NCBI GenBank assembly: GCA_947305835.1
Contig: CAMZEQ010000026.1
Coordinates: 1 to 8,762, forward strand
Origin: an uncultured Alphaproteobacteria bacterium
Lineage (GTDB): Bacteria > Pseudomonadota > Alphaproteobacteria > CAAHEQ01 > UBA3637
Direction of reading: 5' to 3'
Length of the DNA stretch: 8,762 bases
A program made the position numbers and the translations under genes. Shown piece by piece: positions 1 to 6,476 of the stretch. The notes beneath the pieces were generated by a model that ran no database searches, was not told the origin of the DNA, and was given only the letters and a program-made list of their open reading frames with translations. How positions within the stretch are numbered: the stretch's first letter is position 1; every line of letters begins with the position of its first letter.

Positions 1-41
1 GAAGCACAAAAGTTTATGTTTTAATAAAAATAGGGGGACAA

Positions 42-2027
42 ATGATTTATTTAACAGGTGACCATTTACCCATCAAGACTGTTCGTCAAATAGCGAAAAA
101 GTTAAAGGCGCCTTTGTGGCCGTCGGAAGAAAAGCCCTTGATTAAAAACGGGTTGGAACGGCGTTTCCCCAAACAGCTGGCTGTAGTAGCCAAAGATTTG
201 GATGAAGACAAAATATCCGAGCTTTTTTTCTTGCCTGTTTCATCAATTATTGATGCTTCGGCACTTCCGGATTCCATGAAATCCTTTTATCAAAAAACAG
301 CTGCGGCAACACTGCCGAATTCTTTGAGTTTTTTACTGACTTGTCCCGTCATTTATTCCACGAATATTGCCCAAATTTTTACAAATGCGCTCAATCGTCA
401 TTTGCATTTTTCGCGTTCTCAATTTGAAAGTGTACACTTTGCTTTGCATGAATCTATTGTTAACGGTTTGATACACGGTAATTTGCGGGTGAACAGCTCC
501 ATGCGTCAATCGGCTCGTGACTTTGTTGAATATGCGCGCCTTTTGCATGACAGGTTAAATGATCCGGAGTATGCCCAAAAATCTGTCAGTATTATTGCCA
601 GTTGGGATAAGCGTAAATTGGAAATTAAAATTCGTGATGAAGGTGCCGGATATGCCCCCGTGGGCCGTGTTAATACATCGACTTCCGTATTTGCAAAATC
701 AGGGCGCGGGCTTCGAATTATTGCGGGAACGGCCGATTCCTGCACAATTGATGATTTCGGTCGTGAAGTGACGCTTTCGTTTTTATTGGAAGACACACCT
801 GTCGCACGTTGGTTGGAAAGTTATTCATCTCAGACCACACCGGCCGGAACTTCCAAAAATATTTTGGGTTCTGAGCTTTCTTCTTGCCGTGTTTTGGTGA
901 TTGAAGATAATCCTTCCAATCAGGCGGTTTTGGGGCGTCTTTTAAGTATTATGGGGATATCTCAGGTTCAAATGGCCTCGGATGGTGTGGATGGTCTGCA
1001 AAAAGTGGTGGATTTCAAGCCGGATTTGATCATTTTGGATATTACGATGCCCCGAATGAACGGTTATGAGGTTTTACATGAATTGAAAAAAGACAGGGAA
1101 ACATCAAATATTCCCGTTTTAATTCAAACGGCTGCGGATAATCGTGAAACGCGTGAAAAAACTTTCAGTTCCGGAGCGACAGATTTTATTACTAAGCCGG
1201 TTAATCCTTTGGAATTTTTTGCCCGTGTAAGGGTTCATTTGGAAAATCGTTTATTGGTTCAAAATTTGGAAAAACAATTAACACAAATTGAATCTGAATT
1301 ATTATCGGCCCAAAGGATGCAGGTCGGAATTTTGCCTTCCCGTAAAGATTTGGAAGATTTAAAGCAAAAATATCATTTGGATGTAGCGCAATATTTTTCG
1401 CCTTCTTCTGTTTTGGGTGGGGATTATTGGCAAATTTTTCCGATTTCAAAAACGAAACTTTGTATTTATCTGTGTGATTTTTCGGGACATGGTGTCGCGG
1501 CGGCCTTGAATACCTTTCGGTTACACGCTTTATTTTCTCAATTGGATAAAAAATCGGCGAATCCGGCTGACTTTTTGAAAAAATTGAATACCCAATTATA
1601 TGCTTTATTACCCAGGGGGCAATTTGCTACTCTTTTTTTGGGAATCGTAGATTTAAAAACAAAGGATTTTGTGTATACCGGTGCGAATGCGCCGCGTCCG
1701 TTGGTTATAAATAAGGGGCGTAAATTGTTATTACATACGGAAGGAATGCCTTTGGGTATTGTTCCAAATCCGAAATATAAAAATTACCACATTAAAATGC
1801 ACAGTGGTGACGTGATGCTTTTGTACAGTGATGCCATTATTGAAACTGCCAATGACAAAGGGGAACGTTTGGGATATGAAGGACTTCAAAAAATGGCTTA
1901 TCCGTTAATGCAAAAAGAGGATATTAATGGTGCACTCAAAGAGATTATGCATGCTTTTTTCGAATATGCCCCCCCCCCTCCGGTTGATGATATTACGTCT
2001 GTTTTGTTTCGCGTGAGGGATAAATGA
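42..2027 (+). CDS. Three-module regulator: GHKL/RsbW-like ATPase, receiver domain, PP2C/SpoIIE-type phosphatase
   Basis: The 661-residue protein has no signal peptide or membrane segment and is likely cytosolic. Residues 1-95 match nothing I recognise. Residues about 100-255 form a GHKL ATPase of the RsbW/anti-sigma kinase type, with an N-box HESIVNGLIHGN (136-147), a G1 box DEGAG (199-203) and a G2 box GRGL (221-224). Residues about 281-400 are a complete receiver domain with acidic pair E288/D289, phosphoacceptor D333 in LILDITMP, T363 and K385. A helical linker (about 401-430) leads to a PP2C/RsbU/SpoIIE phosphatase, with LGGDYW (D461), CDFSGHG (D479), YSDAI (D596) and VDDIT (D649/D650). 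In known partner-switching systems such enzymes phosphorylate and dephosphorylate a STAS antagonist to control a sigma factor or other target. I infer that role here; no STAS or sigma gene is in the window. The start follows AGGGGGA at 32-38. The stop overlaps the rsmE start (ATGA). A C10 run lies just before the last catalytic Asp pair. Confidence 0.9.
   Translation: MIYLTGDHLPIKTVRQIAKKLKAPLWPSEEKPLIKNGLERRFPKQLAVVAKDLDEDKISELFFLPVSSIIDASALPDSMKSFYQKTAAATLPNSLSFLLTCPVIYSTNIAQIFTNALNRHLHFSRSQFESVHFALHESIVNGLIHGNLRVNSSMRQSARDFVEYARLLHDRLNDPEYAQKSVSIIASWDKRKLEIKIRDEGAGYAPVGRVNTSTSVFAKSGRGLRIIAGTADSCTIDDFGREVTLSFLLEDTPVARWLESYSSQTTPAGTSKNILGSELSSCRVLVIEDNPSNQAVLGRLLSIMGISQVQMASDGVDGLQKVVDFKPDLIILDITMPRMNGYEVLHELKKDRETSNIPVLIQTAADNRETREKTFSSGATDFITKPVNPLEFFARVRVHLENRLLVQNLEKQLTQIESELLSAQRMQVGILPSRKDLEDLKQKYHLDVAQYFSPSSVLGGDYWQIFPISKTKLCIYLCDFSGHGVAAALNTFRLHALFSQLDKKSANPADFLKKLNTQLYALLPRGQFATLFLGIVDLKTKDFVYTGANAPRPLVINKGRKLLLHTEGMPLGIVPNPKYKNYHIKMHSGDVMLLYSDAIIETANDKGERLGYEGLQKMAYPLMQKEDINGALKEIMHAFFEYAPPPPVDDITSVLFRVRDK
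1969..1978 (+). repeat. C10 homopolymer tract inside the phosphatase-coding end of the regulator gene
   Basis: Ten consecutive C residues, with TCC following, encode Ala and four Pro (residues 643-647) just ahead of the metal-binding DDIT motif. Read directly, a gain of one C gives an immediate TGA at the base equivalent to 1985, and a loss of one C gives a TGA at 2014-2016. Both outcomes remove the DDIT motif. So long a G/C run is conspicuous in AT-rich DNA and is the kind of tract that can slip. Whether it varies in the population is unknown. Confidence 0.85.
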
Positions 2028-2710
2028 TTCGCTTGTTCATTGAATCGGATTTAAAGGCAACAGAATTTTTGGAATTATCCGTTTTTCAAACGCATTATTT
2101 GGCACATGTGATGCGCTTAAAGGAAAATGATGAAATTGTATGTTTTAACGGTCGTCAGGGTGAATGGACGGCTCGTCTTTCTTATGTAAAAAGAAAGGCC
2201 TTTTTGACAGTTCAAAAACAGCTTAGAAGACAAAAAAATTTACCCGAGTGTATTTTGTGTCCTGCTTTGATAAAAAAAGAGGCAATGGATTTTATATGGC
2301 AAAAGGCAACCGAATTGGGGGCTACGCAAATTTATCCGATTATTGCCGAACGCAGTGTGGTTAAAAGCTTTAATCAAAAACATGTCTTATCTGTTATACA
2401 TGAAGCTTGTGAACAGTGTGAACGTATGGATGTTCCGCAGGTTCAAGAGCCGGAGACATTGGAAAGGGTATTACAGCGACTGCAGGGTAAAGCATATTTA
2501 ATATGGTTGTCTGAACGCGGTGAAGAAGCGTGTGGTGAATTTGATAAAACACCGGCTTTTTTTGTCGGGCCGGAAGGGGGATGGAGTTTGAAAGAACAAA
2601 AATTATTGAAGGAAAAAGCAAACAGTGAATGGCATTTCGGACAAACAATTTTGCGTTCGGAAACCGCCTGTCTGTCAGCATTGGCAATTTATCAGGCAAA
2701 AAAGAAATAA
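2024..2710 (+). CDS. rsmE: 16S rRNA (uracil(1498)-N3)-methyltransferase RsmE
   Basis: This 228-residue protein is a normal-length SPOUT methyltransferase. The family uses S-adenosylmethionine to methylate N3 of U1498 in helix 44 of 16S rRNA in the assembled 30S subunit. The N-terminal PUA-like part carries HYLAHVMRLK (24-33). The catalytic part has the family blocks KATELGA (94-100), ERSVVK (109-114), EACEQC (127-132, usually EAAEQS), GPEGGW (182-187) and LRSETA (210-215). The last two blocks form the trefoil-knot cofactor pocket. The start codon overlaps the stop of the upstream regulator as ATGA (2024-2027), so translation is probably coupled. No separate Shine-Dalgarno sequence is obvious, although GAGGGA lies just upstream at 2015-2020. 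There is no terminator in the 53 bases that follow. Confidence 0.96.
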   Translation: MIRLFIESDLKATEFLELSVFQTHYLAHVMRLKENDEIVCFNGRQGEWTARLSYVKRKAFLTVQKQLRRQKNLPECILCPALIKKEAMDFIWQKATELGATQIYPIIAERSVVKSFNQKHVLSVIHEACEQCERMDVPQVQEPETLERVLQRLQGKAYLIWLSERGEEACGEFDKTPAFFVGPEGGWSLKEQKLLKEKANSEWHFGQTILRSETACLSALAIYQAKKK

Positions 2711-2716
2711 AAGTAC

Positions 2717-2748
2717 TTGCATTTTATTTTTTTTCCAGCTAGTATAAT
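2717..2748 (+). promoter_or_regulatory. Possible promoter ahead of the exported-protein gene
   Basis: A perfect -10 hexamer TATAAT lies at 2743-2748. The best -35 match, TTGCAT at 2717-2722, is 20 bases away, longer than the usual 16-18. There is no TGn extended -10. If used, transcription would start near 2755, only about 9 bases before the ATG at 2764. The AGAGGG ribosome-binding site would then sit at the very 5' end of the mRNA. Read-through from rsmE is an equally good explanation for expression of the downstream genes. Confidence 0.4.
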
Positions 2749-2763
2749 GAAAAAGAGGGTCTA

Positions 2764-3702
2764 ATGATTTTGAAAAAAACTTTATTCTGTTTGGGATTAT
2801 TGACAACGGTATTGGTTTGGAACGCTGCCGGTGCGCGGACCTATCCGACACAAATTTGTCGTGGTGGTGCTTGTCAGCCGGTCAGTTTTTCACCCAGACC
2901 TCAATTGATGGACCAAATTGAAACCCTGTTCCCCAGTTCGATACAACAAATTTTATTTTGTGAGGCGGATCCTGCATCGCGGACGTGTATCAGGGACGGA
3001 TTGGAATTTTTCGGCTATTCTTCGGCGGCAACTGTTCGATTTAATATTCCCTTTGCCCGTATTATTCATGTGGATCGGCGTCAAGATTCTTATGGTTTGA
3101 CATTGGATTATCAGGTAATGGCCAACGGGATGTATCCTGCCTGCATGATTTCTGACGGGGCTTTGGAATTGTACAGTAAGGGGATTATGCAAATCAATTC
3201 ACCATACTTTGCTTGTCAAATGACACGTATGGGAACGACGCGTATTATGTTGCAATTTCAATTGGATTATGTGGATTTCGCGACACGTCGTTTGGGGGCT
3301 TTTTACACGGCCTATGTGGAAGGTGAGGCAACAGGCAGCGGCTCCGGTTATGTCCTATTGCGTTTAACACCTGAGCGTCGTATTGTAGAAGAAAGGCCTG
3401 TTACGGTTAATCCGTGGAAGGCCGCACAGCCGACGCCCATGATGCGGACGTTTACCGGCAATTCGGGGATGCCCAATATGTTAAGCCCGAACATGATTAT
3501 GATGAATAATTACGATATTCGTACGAATCAACGTGATTGGGGAATTAAACCGAATACCTCGAAAAACAGTGGTTTGGGCGGTTGGTATGTGGATAATGCA
3601 GGGGCTTATACGCCGATGGGGGCGCCCGATACCACTTGGCGTGGAAAGCTGTCCAATTATTGGGATAAGTTATTAAAAATTATTTATTTGGAACCAGAAT
3701 GA
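2764..3702 (+). CDS. Exported protein of unknown function with six cysteines in the mature part
   Basis: I do not recognise this 312-residue protein. It begins with a clear Sec signal peptide: Lys4-Lys5, a hydrophobic stretch over about 6-19, and a likely cleavage after AGA (residues 22-24). The predicted mature protein therefore lies in the periplasm or outside the cell. It has six cysteines (32, 37, 66, 75, 127, 151), an even number all in the first half, which would allow three disulfides. Residues about 85-205 look like alternating beta strands. From about 215 the chain becomes rich in Pro, Met, Asn and Gly, with several Met-Met and Asn-Met pairs (226-249), and it ends in an amphipathic stretch rich in Trp, Lys and Ile. 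There is no lipobox and no second membrane segment. The ATG follows AGAGGG at 2754-2759. The stop overlaps the M16 peptidase start (ATGA, 3699-3702), so the two are probably translated together. It might be a surface or envelope component, but no function can be assigned. Confidence 0.85.
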   Translation: MILKKTLFCLGLLTTVLVWNAAGARTYPTQICRGGACQPVSFSPRPQLMDQIETLFPSSIQQILFCEADPASRTCIRDGLEFFGYSSAATVRFNIPFARIIHVDRRQDSYGLTLDYQVMANGMYPACMISDGALELYSKGIMQINSPYFACQMTRMGTTRIMLQFQLDYVDFATRRLGAFYTAYVEGEATGSGSGYVLLRLTPERRIVEERPVTVNPWKAAQPTPMMRTFTGNSGMPNMLSPNMIMMNNYDIRTNQRDWGIKPNTSKNSGLGGWYVDNAGAYTPMGAPDTTWRGKLSNYWDKLLKIIYLEPE

Positions 3703-4955
3703 TAAATATTACGACTTTGGAAAACGGTATCCGTGTTGTCACGGAAGAAATAGCGGCGGCTCAAACAGTTTCTTTGGGCGCATGGGTAGGTGTGGGTTCG
3801 CGTTACGAAACACGTTCGGAAAACGGCATATCGCATTTTTTGGAACATATGGCCTTTAAGGGGACAACGACGCGTTCAGCTTTGGAAATTATGCGTCAGG
3901 TGGAAGATGTCGGTGGCTATATTAATGCCTACACCGGTAAAGATATGACCGGTTATTACGTCCATTTGTTAAAGGAAAATATGCCCGTCGGATTGGATAT
4001 TATTTCGGATATTGTTCAACATGCGGCCATGGATCAAAAGGAATTAGATACCGAAAAGGGTGTGATTTTACAGGAATTGAGTATGTATAAAGATCGCCCT
4101 GATTATGTGGTGGCGCAAAATTTTGATGCGACAGCTTATGCGGATCAGCCTTTTGGTCGTGATGTGGGGGGTGACCCTGAAGTTATTCGCACCATGACCA
4201 GTGAAAAAATGTTGGCGTATATGCATCGTCAATATACGGCCAAGCGTATGGTTATCAGTGCTTCCGGTGCTGTCAAGCATGATGATTTCGTGGCGCGTTG
4301 CATGGCTCTTTTTACGGATGTGAATACACATCAGGGGCAAGCTTGTGAACCTGCTGTTTACACAGGGGGCGCTTCTTATGTGACTCAGGCGCATGAACAA
4401 GTTAATTTGTGGTTAGGCTTTGAAGGGGAAAGTTATGATTCGCCGGATCGTTGGACCGCCAAGTTATTGGCGACGATTTTGGGGGGCGGTATGACGTCAC
4501 GCTTGTTTCAAGAAATTCGCGAAAAACGCGGTTTAGTTTATGTTGTTCGTGCTTTGGCAGATTCGGATTCCGATACGGGAATGTTTGATATTTATGCCGG
4601 AACAGGGGAAAAAGAAGCGGCTTCTTTGATGCCGGTGATGTGTGATGAAATTGTACGGTTGGCTGATACGTTGACAGATGAAGAAATCGATCGGGCCAAA
4701 ACACAGGTTAAAGCGCGTTTATTGATGAAATCTGAGGAAATTTCATCCCATGCCGATCATAATGCGCGTGCGATACTTAACTATGGCCGTGTGATATCTG
4801 ATGAAGAAATTTTGAAAACGGTGATGGGTATTCAAAAATGTGATTTAAGCGTTTATGCAAAAAAATTGTTTGCTCGAAAACCAACGGTAGCTGCTTTGGG
4901 ACCGATTCAAAATTTGATGTCATATGAGGATATCTGTTCGCGTTTGAAAGGCTGA
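3699..4955 (+). CDS. M16 family zinc metallopeptidase (processing-peptidase type)
   Basis: This 418-residue protein is the usual length for the single-chain bacterial relatives of the mitochondrial processing peptidase beta subunit. The inverted zinc motif HFLEH (H46, E49, H50) is followed 76 residues later by E126 in VILQE, the third zinc ligand, so the site is intact. The second, inactive M16 repeat contains the conserved block running from GGGMTSRLF to REKRGLVY (262-281); its R277 and Y281 match the conserved Arg/Tyr pair. No signal peptide is visible, so a cytoplasmic location is expected; the family degrades or trims peptides inside a closed chamber. The start is coupled by ATGA to the exported-protein gene. 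rnhB starts one base after the stop. The true substrate cannot be read from the sequence, and I give no symbol because naming in this family is inconsistent. Confidence 0.94.
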   Translation: MINITTLENGIRVVTEEIAAAQTVSLGAWVGVGSRYETRSENGISHFLEHMAFKGTTTRSALEIMRQVEDVGGYINAYTGKDMTGYYVHLLKENMPVGLDIISDIVQHAAMDQKELDTEKGVILQELSMYKDRPDYVVAQNFDATAYADQPFGRDVGGDPEVIRTMTSEKMLAYMHRQYTAKRMVISASGAVKHDDFVARCMALFTDVNTHQGQACEPAVYTGGASYVTQAHEQVNLWLGFEGESYDSPDRWTAKLLATILGGGMTSRLFQEIREKRGLVYVVRALADSDSDTGMFDIYAGTGEKEAASLMPVMCDEIVRLADTLTDEEIDRAKTQVKARLLMKSEEISSHADHNARAILNYGRVISDEEILKTVMGIQKCDLSVYAKKLFARKPTVAALGPIQNLMSYEDICSRLKG

Positions 4956-4956
4956 G

Positions 4957-5604
4957 ATGCCTGATTTTACGTATGAAAATAGGCTGGGAGATTTTCGTTT
5001 GGTGGCCGGTTTAGATGAAGCCGGACGCGGTCCTTGGTGTGGTCCGGTGGTTGCCGGTTGCGTGATGTGGATCAACGGTTGCCCCGATGATTTGGCTCAT
5101 CAAATCAATGATTCAAAGAAACTGACCCCGGCCAAACGTGAAGTGTTATTTGATAAAATTATTCAGGCAACGCCGGCTTATGGTATCGGACAGGCCAGTG
5201 CTCAGGAAATTGATCAGATTAATATTCTACAAGCGTCCTTTTTGGCAATGCGTCGAGCATGGGATGATATGGTGCAAAAGGGGTTTTCACCCGAATATAC
5301 TTTGATTGATGGTAATCGTTTACCACAAAACTGGCCTGTTCCGTCTCAGGCAATTATTGGTGGCGATGCCAAAAGTCTTTCCGTTGCTGCAGCCAGTATT
5401 TTGGCCAAAGTGACACGGGATCGTTTTATGACGCAACTCGCCAAACAGTACCCGGCCTATGGTTGGGATAAAAATGCGGGTTATGGTACCAAAGTTCATC
5501 AACAGGCTTTAATGCAATTCGGTATCACGCCTTATCATCGGCTTTCATATAAACCCATTCAAAAGCTGATCAATTTAAAAAAAACTGAAATTTATAATAC
5601 TTAA
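4957..5604 (+). CDS. rnhB: Ribonuclease HII
   Basis: This 215-residue enzyme belongs to the type 2 RNase H family, which cuts RNA in RNA-DNA hybrids and starts removal of single ribonucleotides from DNA. The N-terminal block GLDEAGRGPWCGPVVAG holds the first two catalytic acids (D20, E21). D118 in LIDGN and D137 in GGDAKS complete the DEDD set. AAASILAKVTRD (144-155 region) and the C-terminal GYGT...HQQAL...HRLSYKP block are also family hallmarks. The ATG lies one base after the M16 stop, with only a weak AAAGG before it, so it probably depends on coupling to the upstream gene. The TAA stop (5602-5604) shares the TTAA at 5601-5604 with the stop of the opposing pilin-like gene. No terminator separates them. 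Confidence 0.96.
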   Translation: MPDFTYENRLGDFRLVAGLDEAGRGPWCGPVVAGCVMWINGCPDDLAHQINDSKKLTPAKREVLFDKIIQATPAYGIGQASAQEIDQINILQASFLAMRRAWDDMVQKGFSPEYTLIDGNRLPQNWPVPSQAIIGGDAKSLSVAAASILAKVTRDRFMTQLAKQYPAYGWDKNAGYGTKVHQQALMQFGITPYHRLSYKPIQKLINLKKTEIYNT

Positions 5605-6116
5605 ATACCGCAGAGTGTATTGGCAATGCTTTGTGCCGTTTCTGATGTTTTTTGTCCATTGTACTTAAAGTAACAATTATTTGTAATATGACAATCTGAT
5701 TGCGCTGTTAAATCGACATATTCCGGAACTAAACATACGGTAAAATTTTCGTCACATTTATTTGCCGTGGCAAAATCAACTTTATTTTTATTCATTTGTT
5801 CAAATTGATGACATGCCTTGATGTCACCTTTAAAATTGACCTTGATGCCGGCATTTTTATAGTTGGGATAATCCGCCAAAGAAATGGTTATATTTGCCAA
5901 GGATCCGGAATTTTGATCAGGTGTTAAATTTGCTTGATTTTTGGCCAAAGCCAACCTGGTTGCAATAATATTTGTATCTTTAAAGGCAACATTTGCCGTG
6001 TGTTTCGATTTTGCATTTTGATATCCTATGACGGCCGTGATGATAAAAGTGCTTATGATAACTAATACGCCCATCATTTCTACCATGGTACGTCCCGAAT
6101 TGTCCGAATGGTTCAT
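5601..6116 (-). CDS. Type IV pilin / pseudopilin-like protein with a Gly-Arg processing site
   Basis: This 171-residue protein starts at the ATG at 6116-6114, preceded by AAGGAG with a five-base spacer. A TTG 45 bases upstream would add 15 residues but lacks this support. The leader is short and polar (MNHSDNSG). It is followed by RTMVE and a hydrophobic helix (about 14-32, MMGVLVIISTFIITAVIGY), the architecture of class III signal peptides cut by a prepilin peptidase. Gly at -1 and Glu at +5 are present. Position +1 is Arg instead of the usual Phe or Met. The C-terminal domain has six cysteines (102, 121, 128, 142, 148, 169), suggesting disulfides, and is otherwise unrecognised. The protein may be a minor pilin or pseudopilin of a type IV pilus, type II secretion or uptake machine; no partner gene is nearby. 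It stands alone between housekeeping genes, which may indicate insertion, though base composition looks similar. Confidence 0.8.
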   Translation of the reverse strand: MNHSDNSGRTMVEMMGVLVIISTFIITAVIGYQNAKSKHTANVAFKDTNIIATRLALAKNQANLTPDQNSGSLANITISLADYPNYKNAGIKVNFKGDIKACHQFEQMNKNKVDFATANKCDENFTVCLVPEYVDLTAQSDCHITNNCYFKYNGQKTSETAQSIANTLCGI

Positions 6117-6179
6117 TTTTGCTCCTTTTTTATGGGAATATCTGAGCATAAAGCGTATCAAAAGTCAATCTTTTTTGAC

Positions 6180-6208
6180 TTGATTTTCGCAAAAAAGTTT
6201 GATATAAT
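6180..6208 (+). promoter_or_regulatory. Promoter of tRNA-Leu
   Basis: TTGATT (6180-6185) and TATAAT (6203-6208) are separated by 17 bases, a near-ideal sigma70-type layout. An alternative -35, TTGACT at 6175-6180, would give a 22-base spacer and is less likely. The expected start is near 6214-6216, only a few bases before the mature tRNA 5' end at 6218. Confidence 0.75.
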
Positions 6209-6217
6209 AATCACGTT

Positions 6218-6302
<85 letters not shown>

Positions 6303-6306
6303 TTTT

Positions 6307-6332
6307 TGCCCTAGTATTTGGGGCATTTTTTT
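6307..6332 (+). terminator. Rho-independent terminator after tRNA-Leu
   Basis: TGCCC (6307-6311) pairs with GGGCA (6321-6325), with a possible additional T-G pair closing a short loop. Seven T residues follow directly (6326-6332). It ends tRNA transcription four bases after the CCA and insulates the ffh promoter that starts 11 bases later. Confidence 0.85.
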
Positions 6333-6342
6333 AAATTTTTTC

Positions 6343-6371
6343 TTGACTTTTATTTTTTGAAATGCTATAAT
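6343..6371 (+). promoter_or_regulatory. Strong promoter of the ffh-rpsP-rimM operon
   Basis: TTGACT (6343-6348) and a perfect TATAAT (6366-6371) lie 17 bases apart, the best promoter in the window. The likely start is near A6378, which gives a leader of about 100 bases before ffh. It sits just after the tRNA-Leu terminator, so the operon begins its own transcription unit. Confidence 0.85.
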
Positions 6372-6377
6372 ACTCTT

Positions 6378-6476
6378 ATTCCAATAAAGGACTAGGAAAT
6401 TTAGTCTCCAAGGAGATACCCCGTTCGGCGATGGTTCGCTCACCGGGGCGCAACTGTTATAAAGGAGTTTTTGACG
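6378..6476 (+). promoter_or_regulatory. Structured 5' leader of ffh
   Basis: The leader holds two hairpins that can be drawn by eye. The first pairs GACTA (6390-6394) with TAGTC (6402-6406) around GGAAATT. The second is larger: CCCCG (6419-6423) pairs with CGGGG (6444-6448), and after a symmetric 3x3 internal loop GGCGA (6427-6431) pairs with TCGCT (6436-6440) around TGGT. AAGGAGAT at 6410-6417 is a Shine-Dalgarno-like site with no well-spaced start codon. AAAGGAG at 6461-6467 serves ffh. CTCC at 6406-6409 could pair with either GGAG. The SRP RNA core GGAAGGAAGCAGC is absent, so it is not 4.5S RNA, and I recognise no known riboswitch. Autoregulation of ffh or ribosomal-protein control is possible but is inference. 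Confidence 0.55.

Noticed and set aside
1..41. Promoter for the first gene
   Set aside because: Only AT-rich sequence and the ribosome-binding site are visible; no convincing -35/-10 pair fits in the 41 bases available.
5601..6161. Longer pilin-like protein starting at TTG 6161-6159
   Set aside because: The ATG at 6116 has AAGGAG at proper spacing and gives a normal short pilin leader; the TTG has no ribosome-binding site and overlaps the promoter region.
6378..6476. 4.5S (SRP) RNA gene next to ffh
   Set aside because: The conserved helix-8 core GGAAGGAAGCAGC and its internal loops are absent; the hairpin has a TGGT loop.
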